Shown: piece by piece, positions 1-6,444 of the stretch
Layout: every line of letters starts with the position of its first letter
Numbering within the stretch: position 1 is the first letter of the stretch
NCBI GenBank assembly: GCA_023397245.1
Contig: JAEWUH010000099.1
Span: forward strand, 1 to 12,437
Reading direction: 5' to 3'
Source: Bacillota bacterium
GTDB lineage: Bacteria > Bacillota > Clostridia > Oscillospirales > Acutalibacteraceae
DNA length: 12,437 nucleotides
The notes under the pieces: model-generated
Seen by the model: the letters and a program-made list of their open reading frames with translations, nothing else
Database searches by the model: none
What the model was told of the DNA's origin: nothing
Translations under genes and position numbers: made by a program

Positions 1-17
1 ATACAGAGGTGAACAAA

Positions 18-479
18 ATGGATAAAATAGACGCCACGCTTGTTTCCGCTTTGCAGGAAAACGCACGTGTCCCCATCAAGCTGCTGACCAAAAAGGTTTT
101 CCTTTCTTCCCCGGCGATCTCCGCCAGAATTGAGAAACTTGAAAAGCAGGGAATCATCAGCGGATACCACGCGGTGGTAAATCCGATCAAACTCGGATAC
201 CATATTTCCGCATTTATCAATTTGGAGATGACCCCCAACCAAAAGCCGGATTTCTATCCGTTCATCGCGTCCTGCCCGAACGTAATCGAGTGCAACTGCG
301 TAACCGGCAGCTACTCCATGCTGATCAAGGTCGCATACCACAGCACGATGGAGCTGGACAGCTTCATCGGCCAGCTGCAGAAATTCGGCAATACCTCCAC
401 GCAGATCGTTTTCTCCACTCCGGTCGAGCCCCGCGGCATTGACGTGATGAAGAGCATGGCGCAGTCCAATGGAATGTAA
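18..479 (+). CDS. Lrp/AsnC-family transcriptional regulator
   Basis: Predicted 153-aa DNA-binding regulator of the Lrp/AsnC (feast/famine) family, which typically senses amino acids or related metabolites as dimers or octamers. Residues 1-60 form the N-terminal winged helix-turn-helix, including LSSPAISARIEKLEKQGIISGY. The rest is the RAM/AsnC ligand-binding and oligomerisation domain, with the GSYSMLIKV strand around residues 97-105. Length is normal for the family. I chose the ATG at 18 because AGAGGTG at 5-11 sits 6 bases upstream as a Shine-Dalgarno; an in-frame GTG at 9 lies inside that site and would add only three residues. The last 11 bases overlap mutY, suggesting co-transcription and coupling. 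The promoter lies outside the window. The effector and targets cannot be read from the sequence. Confidence 0.9.
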   Translation: MDKIDATLVSALQENARVPIKLLTKKVFLSSPAISARIEKLEKQGIISGYHAVVNPIKLGYHISAFINLEMTPNQKPDFYPFIASCPNVIECNCVTGSYSMLIKVAYHSTMELDSFIGQLQKFGNTSTQIVFSTPVEPRGIDVMKSMAQSNGM

Positions 480-1527
480 GCTCAGCGGAATCGTCCGCCC
501 CCTGCTGGAATGGTACACTGCAAATGCACGCATCCTGCCCTGGCGGAGCCGGCCGGTTCCCTATTTTGTCTGGGTTTCCGAAATCATGCTGCAGCAGACA
601 AGGGTGGAAGCGGTTCTGCCCTATTTTGAGCGCTTTACGGCCGAGCTGCCGGACATTCCCGCGCTTGCCGCGGCGCAGGAGCAGCAGCTTTTAAAGCTCT
701 GGGAGGGTCTGGGCTATTACAGCCGCGTGCGCAACCTGCATAAGGCCGCGTGTATCGTCATGGAAAAATACGGCGGCGTGCTTCCGCAAGAGCCCGAGGA
801 GCTGCAAAAGCTGCCGGGAATCGGCGCGTACACCGCGGGGGCGATCGCCTCCATCGCTTACGGAAAGCCCGCCCCCGCGGTGGACGGCAACGTCCTGCGC
901 GTGATCGCCCGCGTGACCACAAGCCGGGAAAATGTCAGTGAAACCGCGGTAAAACGCGCCTTTGGACAAAGCCTGCGGGAAATCTATCCCGCCGGACGCG
1001 CCGGCGATTTCACGCAGGCGCTTATGGAGCTGGGCGCGCTGGTCTGCCTGCCCAACGGGGCGCCGAAATGCGCGGACTGTCCCCTGAACGCCCTCTGCGC
1101 CGCACACCGTGCGGGAACGGAGGAAGATTACCCGGTAAAGGCAGAGAAAAAACAGCGTAAAATTGAAAAGCGCACCGTGTTCCTGATTCTCTGCGGCGGC
1201 AGGGCAGCCATCCGGCAGCGCTCCGCAAACGGTCTTCTTGCCGGGCTGTGGGAATTTCCCTCCGCGGACGGCGCGCTTTCTCCACGGGAAGCGGAGAAAC
1301 TGTTGAAAACATGGGGCTTCGCAACGCTCTCCGTCGAATCCCTGCCGAAGGCAAAACACATTTTTTCCCATATCGAGTGGCACATGACCGGCTATCTTGT
1401 GCGTGTGGAAACGGAACCTCCGCAAAGCGGCCTTGCCTGGGCGAGCCAAAGTGATTTCGCCGAAACTTACCCGCTCCCCGCGGCGTTCAAAAGCTTTTTG
1501 AAAAAGTATGATGAATTGACCTTATAA
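469..1527 (+). CDS. mutY: A/G-specific adenine DNA glycosylase MutY
   Basis: Base-excision repair glycosylase (352 aa) that removes adenine mispaired with 8-oxoguanine. The catalytic domain shows SEIMLQQT with the catalytic Glu at residue 38, the helix-hairpin-helix LPGIGAYTAGAI (115-126), and VDGNV with the catalytic Asp at 139. A [4Fe-4S] cluster is ligated by Cys193, Cys201, Cys204 and Cys210. Its first spacing is seven residues, against six in the E. coli enzyme; I believe this variant occurs in other Firmicutes (from memory, unchecked). The C-terminal NUDIX-like domain (about 230-345) retains the 8-oxoG-sensing FSH loop at 299-301. The start at 469 overlaps the upstream regulator by 11 bases and has no good Shine-Dalgarno, so translation is probably coupled. 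Length is normal and the motifs are intact. Confidence 0.96.
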   Translation: MECKLSGIVRPLLEWYTANARILPWRSRPVPYFVWVSEIMLQQTRVEAVLPYFERFTAELPDIPALAAAQEQQLLKLWEGLGYYSRVRNLHKAACIVMEKYGGVLPQEPEELQKLPGIGAYTAGAIASIAYGKPAPAVDGNVLRVIARVTTSRENVSETAVKRAFGQSLREIYPAGRAGDFTQALMELGALVCLPNGAPKCADCPLNALCAAHRAGTEEDYPVKAEKKQRKIEKRTVFLILCGGRAAIRQRSANGLLAGLWEFPSADGALSPREAEKLLKTWGFATLSVESLPKAKHIFSHIEWHMTGYLVRVETEPPQSGLAWASQSDFAETYPLPAAFKSFLKKYDELTL

Positions 1528-1620
1528 TTATTTTACACGGTGGGAATTTTCTGTGCGACTGCGATCGGTACCTCCTTGTCCTAGGGGGAACGTGGAATGT
1601 GAAAAGTTAACTGTTAAACT

Positions 1621-1797
1621 GTCAATGAAAACCTTACAGAAAATTGACATAATCGAGTTGAATGGAGATACCCCGGGGAATGCAAGGGGGATTGGATGGA
1701 GCCCTCCCGCCGGGAATTACCAATCCCCCTTGCCCGCGCTTTGCATACTTTCGGGCGGGACCGAAAGTATGGGCCCGCCCGGCCTGAGGGCGGCTAA
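1621..1797 (+). repeat. Intergenic repeat A, copy 1 (hairpin-rich, 177 bp)
   Basis: This stretch matches the reverse complement of 4687-4863 over its full 177 bp. The right-hand ~115 bp differ at only about five positions; the left ~60 bp are more diverged. It contains three stem-loops: a perfect 14-bp stem (GCAAGGGGGATTGG at 1682-1695 with 1720-1733), an 11-bp stem (CATACTTTCGG at 1744-1754 with 1761-1771, 6-nt loop) and a 6-bp stem (1775-1780 with 1788-1793). Differences between the copies lie mostly in loops or give wobble pairs. No transposase, terminal inverted repeat or target duplication was seen. It lies 93 bp past the mutY stop. It could be a REP/MITE-like non-autonomous element or a structured 3' RNA element. 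Confidence 0.85.
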
Positions 1798-1810
1798 ATG
1801 CTTTATCCAT

Positions 1811-1898
1811 TTTTCTTAAAACAAAGTGCTTTCGGCGAGAGAATCCCTCTGTCCTCTGCGGATGACATCTCCCTTTCGCAAGGGAGACAGAGGAAAAG
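1811..1898 (+). repeat. Intergenic repeat B, copy 1
   Basis: Imperfect match to the reverse complement of 4884-4976. The best conserved part is the stretch from GAATCCCTCTGTC at 1841 to AAGGGAG ending at 1886. It holds a 7-bp stem (CTCCCTT at 1869-1875 with AAGGGAG at 1880-1886, loop TCGC), an outer CCTCTGT/ACAGAGG pairing (1846-1852 with 1887-1893), and a small GTC(C/A)TC-TGCG-GATGAC stem-loop at 1851-1866. It follows repeat A directly here, whereas the order is reversed at the other locus, so A and B look like separate elements. Confidence 0.75.
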
Positions 1899-1909
1899 AA
1901 ATCCGCCGC

Positions 1910-1938
1910 TTGCATTTTTATGGAAACTGCCTTATGAT
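1910..1938 (+). promoter_or_regulatory. Predicted promoter for the SDR gene
   Basis: TTGCAT at 1910-1915 and TATGAT at 1933-1938 are separated by 17 bp, placing a start site near 1945 and leaving a short leader that includes GGAGG at 1955-1959. The -10 matches the consensus at five of six positions, but the -35 is only partial. It begins just after repeat B, so the SDR gene probably has its own promoter separate from mutY. Confidence 0.5.
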
Positions 1939-1968
1939 GGGAAAAAGAAAAAACGGAGGCGGTTTGGA

Positions 1969-2721
1969 ATGACGGCGCTTATTACCGGCGCAAGCTCGGG
2001 TATCGGGCGGAACATGGCGGAGATTTTAAGCGAAAAAGGGTACAGCCTGATTCTTGTGGCAAGAAGGCGCGACAGGCTGGAGGAGCTTAAAAGCAAGCTG
2101 AAAACAGACTGCAAAATTATCACGGCGGACCTTTCGGACGCGCAGGCCTGTATCAGCCTTTATAATGAGGTGAAGGACGAAAAGATCGACATCCTTATCA
2201 ACAACGCGGGCTTCGGCGTGTTCGGTGCGTTTGACAAGACCGATCTGGAATCCGAGCTGCGCATGATCGATACCAATATCAAGGCGGTACATATCCTCAC
2301 CAAGCTGTTTTTCAAGGATATGAAGGCGCGGGATTCCGGCTATATCCTGAATGTGGCTTCCTCCGCGGCGTTCCAGCCGGGGCCGCTGCTTTCAGGCTAT
2401 TACGCTTCAAAGGCATACGTGTTAAGGCTGACGCAGGCGCTCTATGAAGAGCTGCGCAGGGCAGGAAGCAGGGTTCATGTTTCCGCGCTTTGCCCCGGTC
2501 CGGTGAATACCGAATTCAACTCGGTGGCGGGGGTGAAATTCAGCCTGAGAGGGCTGGAAAGCCGCGACGTGGCCGCCTACGCGCTGAAAAAGATGTTTGC
2601 GGGCAAGCTCGTCATTGTGCCGGGAATCGTAATGAAGCTGACGCATTTCTCCGTAAGGCTGCTTCCCGACCGGCTGATTCTGAAGGCCGCATACCATTTC
2701 CAGAAGCGCAAGGATTCGTGA
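1969..2721 (+). CDS. Short-chain dehydrogenase/reductase (SDR family)
   Basis: Predicted 250-aa classical SDR, an NAD(P)-dependent oxidoreductase acting on an unknown carbonyl or hydroxyl substrate. It starts straight into the Rossmann fold with TGASSGIG (residues 6-13), then NNAG (78-81), Asn103, Ser131, and YYASK giving catalytic Tyr144 and Lys148, so the catalytic tetrad is intact. The ARRRDRL run after the second strand suggests NADP(H). The CPGPVNTEF segment after strand 6 is typical. The reading frame is open back to 1798, but the upstream part is repeat sequence; the ATG at 1969 has GGAGG at 1955-1959 and begins exactly at the fold. It is a single-gene unit with its own promoter and terminator. 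It lies between inverted copies of repeat A and converges on the polyamine genes. Nothing in context fixes the substrate. Confidence 0.92.
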   Translation: MTALITGASSGIGRNMAEILSEKGYSLILVARRRDRLEELKSKLKTDCKIITADLSDAQACISLYNEVKDEKIDILINNAGFGVFGAFDKTDLESELRMIDTNIKAVHILTKLFFKDMKARDSGYILNVASSAAFQPGPLLSGYYASKAYVLRLTQALYEELRRAGSRVHVSALCPGPVNTEFNSVAGVKFSLRGLESRDVAAYALKKMFAGKLVIVPGIVMKLTHFSVRLLPDRLILKAAYHFQKRKDS

Positions 2722-2800
2722 CATTATTTTTATCCAAACTTTATAAATTCCAGGCATTTGAAATTGCGCAAAATCAGTGTGATAAATATTTTCTAAAATT

Positions 2801-2851
2801 AAGCACCTCCGCGTTTCCCGCCTAAACGGCCGGCTGCGCGGAGGTGCTTTT
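2801..2851. terminator. Bidirectional intrinsic terminator between the SDR gene and speB
   Basis: AAGCACCTCCGCG at 2801-2813 pairs perfectly with CGCGGAGGTGCTT at 2837-2849 (13 bp, 23-nt loop). TTTTCT follows on the + strand; on the - strand the stem is followed by the weaker AATTTTAG. It lies between converging genes (SDR stop at 2721, speB stop at 2870) and can end both transcripts. Confidence 0.85.
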
Positions 2852-2869
2852 CTATTATTGATAATATTA

Positions 2870-3718
2870 TTATTTTGAAAGGCTCAGCAGCAGCTCCCGC
2901 AGCAGCTTGCAGGCAAGCGCGGTGGAGGCACCGCTGTGGTCGTAAACGGGTGAAAGCTCGTTTACATCGCAGGCAACGATGTTGAGGCCAGATACCGTCA
3001 GCACCGCGTTCAGCAGCGAGGGAAAGGTCACGCCGCCCGCCTCCGGCGTTCCGGTGCCGGGGAACTCGGAGGGATCGAGCACGTCAAGGTCAATGGAGAG
3101 GTAGACCGGTTTGCCGCGCAGGCTTTCCGTCACCTGCTCCAGCCCGTTAAAGTTGAATTTATTGGTGAAAACGTGCTCCTTTGCCCATTGAAGCTCCGCG
3201 CGTTCGCCGGAACGGATGCCGAACTGAAAAATCTTACGGTCGCCCGTCAGCTCCCAGCAGCGGCGCATCACCGTGGCGTGGGAGAGCGTTTCGCCGAGGT
3301 AATCCTCCCGCAGGTCGGCATGCGCGTCAAAATGCAGAATGTGCAAATCGGGATGGCGCTTCACCGCCGCGCGCACCGCGCCCAGCGTGACAAGGTGCTC
3401 TCCGCCGATCATACAGGGCAGCTTTCCGGCGTCCAGCACAGTGCCGGCGAATTCCTCAATCTGCTCCAGCGCACGCTTGGAGTTGCCGAAGCACAGCTCC
3501 AGGTCGCCTCCGTCAAACACCGCAATATCTTCAAGGTCTTTGTCCTGATACGGGCTGTAGGTCTCAATTCCAAAGGATTCGCTCCGCATGGTACGGCTCG
3601 CAAAGCGCGTGCCGGGGCGGAACGAAGTGGTGGAATCGAACGGCGCGCCGAAAATCACGATGTGCGCGGGCTCAAATTCGCTGTCGCAGCCCAGAAAGGT
3701 TTCCACATTCCTATTCAT
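2870..3718 (-). CDS. speB: Agmatinase (agmatine ureohydrolase)
   Basis: Predicted 282-aa cytosolic binuclear-manganese ureohydrolase converting agmatine to putrescine and urea. The metal-site motifs of the arginase/agmatinase family are present in order: GGEHLVT (GGxH), HFDAHADLR (DAHxDxR), the SHATVMRR segment, and SIDLDVLDPSEFPGTGTPE (DxDxxDPxxxPGTGTPE). Length is typical of bacterial agmatinases. The frame is open to 3769, but the ATG at 3718 has GGGAG 8 bases upstream and overlaps the speE stop by 8 bp, a usual operon junction. It is the last gene of the spe cluster and supplies putrescine to SpeE next door. A guanidinobutyrase or arginase role is possible by family, but the speA and speE neighbours favour agmatinase. 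Confidence 0.93.
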   Translation of the reverse strand: MNRNVETFLGCDSEFEPAHIVIFGAPFDSTTSFRPGTRFASRTMRSESFGIETYSPYQDKDLEDIAVFDGGDLELCFGNSKRALEQIEEFAGTVLDAGKLPCMIGGEHLVTLGAVRAAVKRHPDLHILHFDAHADLREDYLGETLSHATVMRRCWELTGDRKIFQFGIRSGERAELQWAKEHVFTNKFNFNGLEQVTESLRGKPVYLSIDLDVLDPSEFPGTGTPEAGGVTFPSLLNAVLTVSGLNIVACDVNELSPVYDHSGASTALACKLLRELLLSLSK

Positions 3719-4571
3719 CGTCGTCGCTCCCGCTTTCCAGCAGCTCCCGCACATAAGTGGGAAGCGCAAAGCTGCCGGTATGAATATCGGTATTATAATA
3801 TTTCGTCTTTAAGTTGAGGCGGTTCCACGCGTCGGCGTCAAACGAAAGCGGGTCGTACTTTTTGGAGGCGAACCCGAACAGCCAGTGCCCGGAGGGATAG
3901 GTGGGAATATGAGCCTGATACACCCTGCAGATGGGGAAAAACTCCGTGATGCGGCTGTGCGCGCGCTTCATGGATTTGGCGTACTGCTCATAATAGGGGC
4001 TTTCGTGCTGGTTGACGAGGATGCCCTCCGCGTTGAGCGCCTTGTAACAGTTGCCGTAAAACTCACGGGTAAAAAGCCCTTCGCCCGGCCCGAACGGATC
4101 GGTGGAATCCACAACAATCAGGTCGTATTCGTTTTCTTTTGAGCGCACGAACCGCAGACCGTCCTCATAATGGATAGTCACGCGCGGGTCGTCCAGACGG
4201 CAGGCGGTCTGCGGCAGGTATTCACGGCACGCCCTGACCACCATTTCGTCGATCTCCACCATGTCGATGTGTTCAATCCCGGCGTAACGGGTCAGCTCGC
4301 GCACGGCTCCCCCGTCGCCCGCGCCGATCAGCAGCACTTTTTTAATATTCGGGTTGGTCGCCATTGGCACGTGCACGATCATATCGTGATAGATGAACTC
4401 ATCCTTTTCCGTTACCATCATGAGGCCGTCCAGCGTAAGAAAGCGGCCGAACTCCGTCGCCTCCATGATATCGATCCGCTGGAACGGGCTCTGCTCCGAG
4501 TAAAGCTGCCGGTTCACCTTTATTGAAAACCGCACGTTTTCGGAATGCTTTTCCGTGTACCACAATTCCAT
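3711..4571 (-). CDS. speE: Spermidine synthase (polyamine aminopropyltransferase)
   Basis: Predicted 286-aa cytosolic enzyme transferring the aminopropyl group of decarboxylated AdoMet to putrescine, giving spermidine and methylthioadenosine. The N-terminal beta domain (1-65) ends in EFIYHDMIVHVP. The Rossmann-like domain holds GAGDGG (83-88), VEID (105-108), YEDG (135-138) and the catalytic DSTDP loop with Asp155 and Asp158. YPSGHW near the C-terminus is also typical. Length matches the Bacillus and Thermotoga enzymes. The start at 4571 has AAAGGAG about 8 bases upstream. The stop overlaps the speB start. It is separated from speA by 418 bp of repeats; I found no convincing promoter of its own, so it probably relies on read-through from the speD promoter or on a weak site not recognised. 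Confidence 0.96.
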   Translation of the reverse strand: MELWYTEKHSENVRFSIKVNRQLYSEQSPFQRIDIMEATEFGRFLTLDGLMMVTEKDEFIYHDMIVHVPMATNPNIKKVLLIGAGDGGAVRELTRYAGIEHIDMVEIDEMVVRACREYLPQTACRLDDPRVTIHYEDGLRFVRSKENEYDLIVVDSTDPFGPGEGLFTREFYGNCYKALNAEGILVNQHESPYYEQYAKSMKRAHSRITEFFPICRVYQAHIPTYPSGHWLFGFASKKYDPLSFDADAWNRLNLKTKYYNTDIHTGSFALPTYVRELLESGSDDDE

Positions 4572-4663
4572 ATGCGTTGCTCCTTTCTACTGTTATCTGC
4601 TCATTCAATCAAAACTATTTATCGATCAGCTTTTTAGGGCGGTCTGAGTCTGCACAAAATTTA

Positions 4664-4681
4664 CACTTAGCTAACTGAGTG
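4664..4681. other. Small stem-loop upstream of speE
   Basis: CACTTAG at 4664-4670 pairs with CTGAGTG at 4675-4681 (7 bp including one G-T wobble, CTAA loop). On the - strand it is followed by TAAATTTTG, a poor U-tract, and on the + strand by CGGTTTTTA. It could be a weak terminator or processing hairpin for transcripts leaving repeat A toward speE. A second pairing, AGGGCGG at 4636-4642 with CCGCCCT at 4692-4698, could enclose it. Otherwise 4572-4686 holds only the speE leader. Confidence 0.3.
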
Positions 4682-4686
4682 CGGTT

Positions 4687-4863
4687 TTTAGCCGCCCTTA
4701 GGCCGGGCAGGCCCGTACTTTCGGTCCCGCCCGAAAGTATGCAAAGTGCGGGCAAGGGGGATTGGTAATTCCCGGCGAGAGGGCTCCATCCAATCCCCCT
4801 TGCATCCCCGAGGTATCCTCATGTACCTTTGTTGTATCAATTTTCTATAATCTTTTCATTGAC
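4687..4863 (-). repeat. Intergenic repeat A, copy 2 (inverted, 177 bp)
   Basis: Reverse-complement copy of 1621-1797, with the same length and the same three stem-loops. The 14-bp stem (4752-4765 with 4790-4803) is perfect here too. The 11-bp stem at 4714-4724/4731-4741 has one change that gives a G-T wobble on the + strand and an A-C mismatch on the - strand. It sits between speA and speE inside an otherwise same-direction gene set and, as in copy 1, reads in the sense direction relative to the gene it follows. Confidence 0.85.
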
Positions 4864-4883
4864 GAGAAACATTTATCTTTGTG

Positions 4884-4976
4884 CTTTTCCTTATCTCCCT
4901 TGTTAAAGGGAGATGTCATCCGCAGATGACAGAGAGATTCCCCCGCCGCAGCGGAAAGGGCTAAACTTTTAAGAAA
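4884..4976 (-). repeat. Intergenic repeat B, copy 2
   Basis: Inverted copy of 1811-1898. It keeps the conserved core, including a perfect GTCATC-TGCG-GATGAC stem-loop and a 9-bp stem ATCTCCCTT/AAGGGAGAT. The outer stem seen in copy 1 is lost. CAGAGAGATTC occurs at 4930-4940 and again at 4978-4988, a short direct repeat 48 bp apart that ends within a few bases of the speA stop. On the transcribed (-) strand B comes before A; at the other locus A comes before B. Confidence 0.75.
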
Positions 4977-4989
4977 GCAGAGAGATTCG

Positions 4990-6441
4990 TCACTCCGCCA
5001 CGATATTGATTCTTTCGATGTTTATATCCTCGGTTCCCGTCAGAGAGCAGCCTTTTTCCTTCGCATAGACAATATAATCCAAAATTTCCCGGGTAATCAG
5101 CTCGCCCGGGGCGAGGATGGGGATTCCGGGCGGATAGCACATGACAAATTCGCTGCAGACTTGTCCTTCGCTTTCCCGCAGGGGCACGGAGCGCTTTTGG
5201 GCGTAAAACGCCTTCTGCGGCGCAAGCATCACCTGCGGATTGATATACTCGTGGTCGAGCATTCCGGTTTTGTCCTTTGCGTAAATACGCCGAATCTCGC
5301 TCAGCGAAGAAATCAGCCGCTCAATGGCAAGGCCGCTGTCGCCGACTGAAATAATCGCAAGAATATTTCCGATATCGCCGAATTCGATCTGGATATTGTA
5401 TTTGTCGCGCAGCAGGTCGTAGACCTCGATGCCCGCGCGCCCGATGTCCAGCGTGTGAACCGAAAGCTTGGTGACGTCAAAGTCATAGACCGCGTCCCCG
5501 TCCGCCAGCTCTTTTGAAAAGGCGTAGTAGCCGCCGATTTTGTTGATTTCCTCCCGCGCGTATTCCGCAAGGCGGCGCACCTTGCCAAAAATCTCGCCGC
5601 CGCGCAGCGCGAGGTTCCGCCGCGAAATATCGAGCGACGAAAGCAGAAGGTACGAAGCGCTGGTGGTCTGGGTCAGGTTGATGATCTGGCGGATACGTCC
5701 CTCACCGATGCGCCCGCCGGAAAGGAGCAGCGAGCTCTGCGTGAGGGAGCCGCCGGTCTTGTGCATGCTGACCGCCGCGAAATCCGCGCCTGCTTCCATG
5801 GCGGAAACCGGGAGTTCCTTATCAAAATAAAAATGCGTGCCGTGCGCTTCATCCGCCAGCACCGCCATATTGTGGCGGTGCGCCAGTTCCACGATGGCGC
5901 GCAGGTCGGAACAGATTCCGTAATAGGTGGGGTTGTTCACCAGAACCGCTTTCGCGTCCGGGTTTTCCTGAATCGCGCGCTCCACGTCCGCCACGGACAT
6001 CCCGAGCGGAATACCCAGCCGCTTGTTGATGCCGGGGTTGACGTAGACCGGAACCGCTCCGCAGAGAATCAGCGCGTTGATTGCGCTGCGGTGAACATTT
6101 CGGGGCATAATAATCTTGTCGCCCGCCTTGCAGACGCTCATCACCATGCTCTGCACCGCCGAGGTGGTGCCGTTTACCATAAAAAACGCGTTCTGCGCGC
6201 CGAACGCGGCGGCGGCAAGCTCTTCCGCCTCGCGGATTACCGAAACCGGGTGGCAGAGGTTATCGAGCGGCTTCATGGAATTGACGTCCACCGTAAGGCA
6301 GGAGTGCCCTAAAAACTCCGTAAGCTCCGGGTTGCCCTTTCCTCTTTTGTGGCCCGGTACGTCAAACGGAACCACGCGCATTTCCTTATATCTTTCCAGC
6401 GCCTCGTAAATAGGCGCCCTTTCCTGCAGTAATTCCTTCAT
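4990..6441 (-). CDS. speA: Arginine decarboxylase, fold-type I PLP enzyme
   Basis: Predicted 483-aa PLP-dependent Orn/Lys/Arg decarboxylase of the Bacillus SpeA type, producing agmatine from arginine as the first committed step to putrescine. Visible family features are the N-terminal PFDVPGHKRGKG, NGTTSA (90-95) for phosphate binding, PRNVHRSA, NPTYYG, DEAHGTH with Asp197 and His200, and the Schiff-base lysine Lys228 in SMHKTGGSLTQSS. The C-terminal domain has the FVMCYPPGIPILAPGE signature. Length is close to the 490 aa of B. subtilis SpeA, and there is no N-terminal wing domain as in the inducible enterobacterial enzymes. The start at 6441 is 3 bp from the speD stop, with GAAGGA just upstream. 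Lysine decarboxylase (the YaaO/Cad group) is the main alternative; the agmatinase in the cluster argues for arginine. Confidence 0.92.
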   Translation of the reverse strand: MKELLQERAPIYEALERYKEMRVVPFDVPGHKRGKGNPELTEFLGHSCLTVDVNSMKPLDNLCHPVSVIREAEELAAAAFGAQNAFFMVNGTTSAVQSMVMSVCKAGDKIIMPRNVHRSAINALILCGAVPVYVNPGINKRLGIPLGMSVADVERAIQENPDAKAVLVNNPTYYGICSDLRAIVELAHRHNMAVLADEAHGTHFYFDKELPVSAMEAGADFAAVSMHKTGGSLTQSSLLLSGGRIGEGRIRQIINLTQTTSASYLLLSSLDISRRNLALRGGEIFGKVRRLAEYAREEINKIGGYYAFSKELADGDAVYDFDVTKLSVHTLDIGRAGIEVYDLLRDKYNIQIEFGDIGNILAIISVGDSGLAIERLISSLSEIRRIYAKDKTGMLDHEYINPQVMLAPQKAFYAQKRSVPLRESEGQVCSEFVMCYPPGIPILAPGELITREILDYIVYAKEKGCSLTGTEDINIERINIVAE

Positions 6442-6444
6442 CGC

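Noticed and set aside
193..1100. Unusual C-X7-C-X2-C-X5-C iron-sulfur spacing in MutY
   Set aside because: One residue longer than in E. coli, but the other ligands and catalytic residues are intact and I believe this spacing recurs in Firmicute MutY, so it is noted only in the mutY entry.
691..1449. Long open frames antisense to mutY, and similar antisense frames within speB, speE, the kinase (7930-9132) and the dehydrogenase (10292-11146)
   Set aside because: They lie wholly opposite genes with clear catalytic motifs, have no recognisable domains and no ribosome binding sites; they follow from GC-rich third positions.
1553..1915. Small open frames across repeats A and B (1553-1819 on +, 1634-1915 on -)
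   Set aside because: They are made of hairpin repeat sequence, are not equally open in the second copy, and have no coding character.
1798..1968. Upstream extension of the SDR reading frame to 1798
   Set aside because: This stretch is repeat B and promoter sequence. The ATG at 1969 has a good GGAGG and begins at the Rossmann fold.
3719..3769. Upstream start for speB at 3769
   Set aside because: It lies inside speE; the ATG at 3718 has GGGAG at correct spacing and a typical 8-bp operon overlap.
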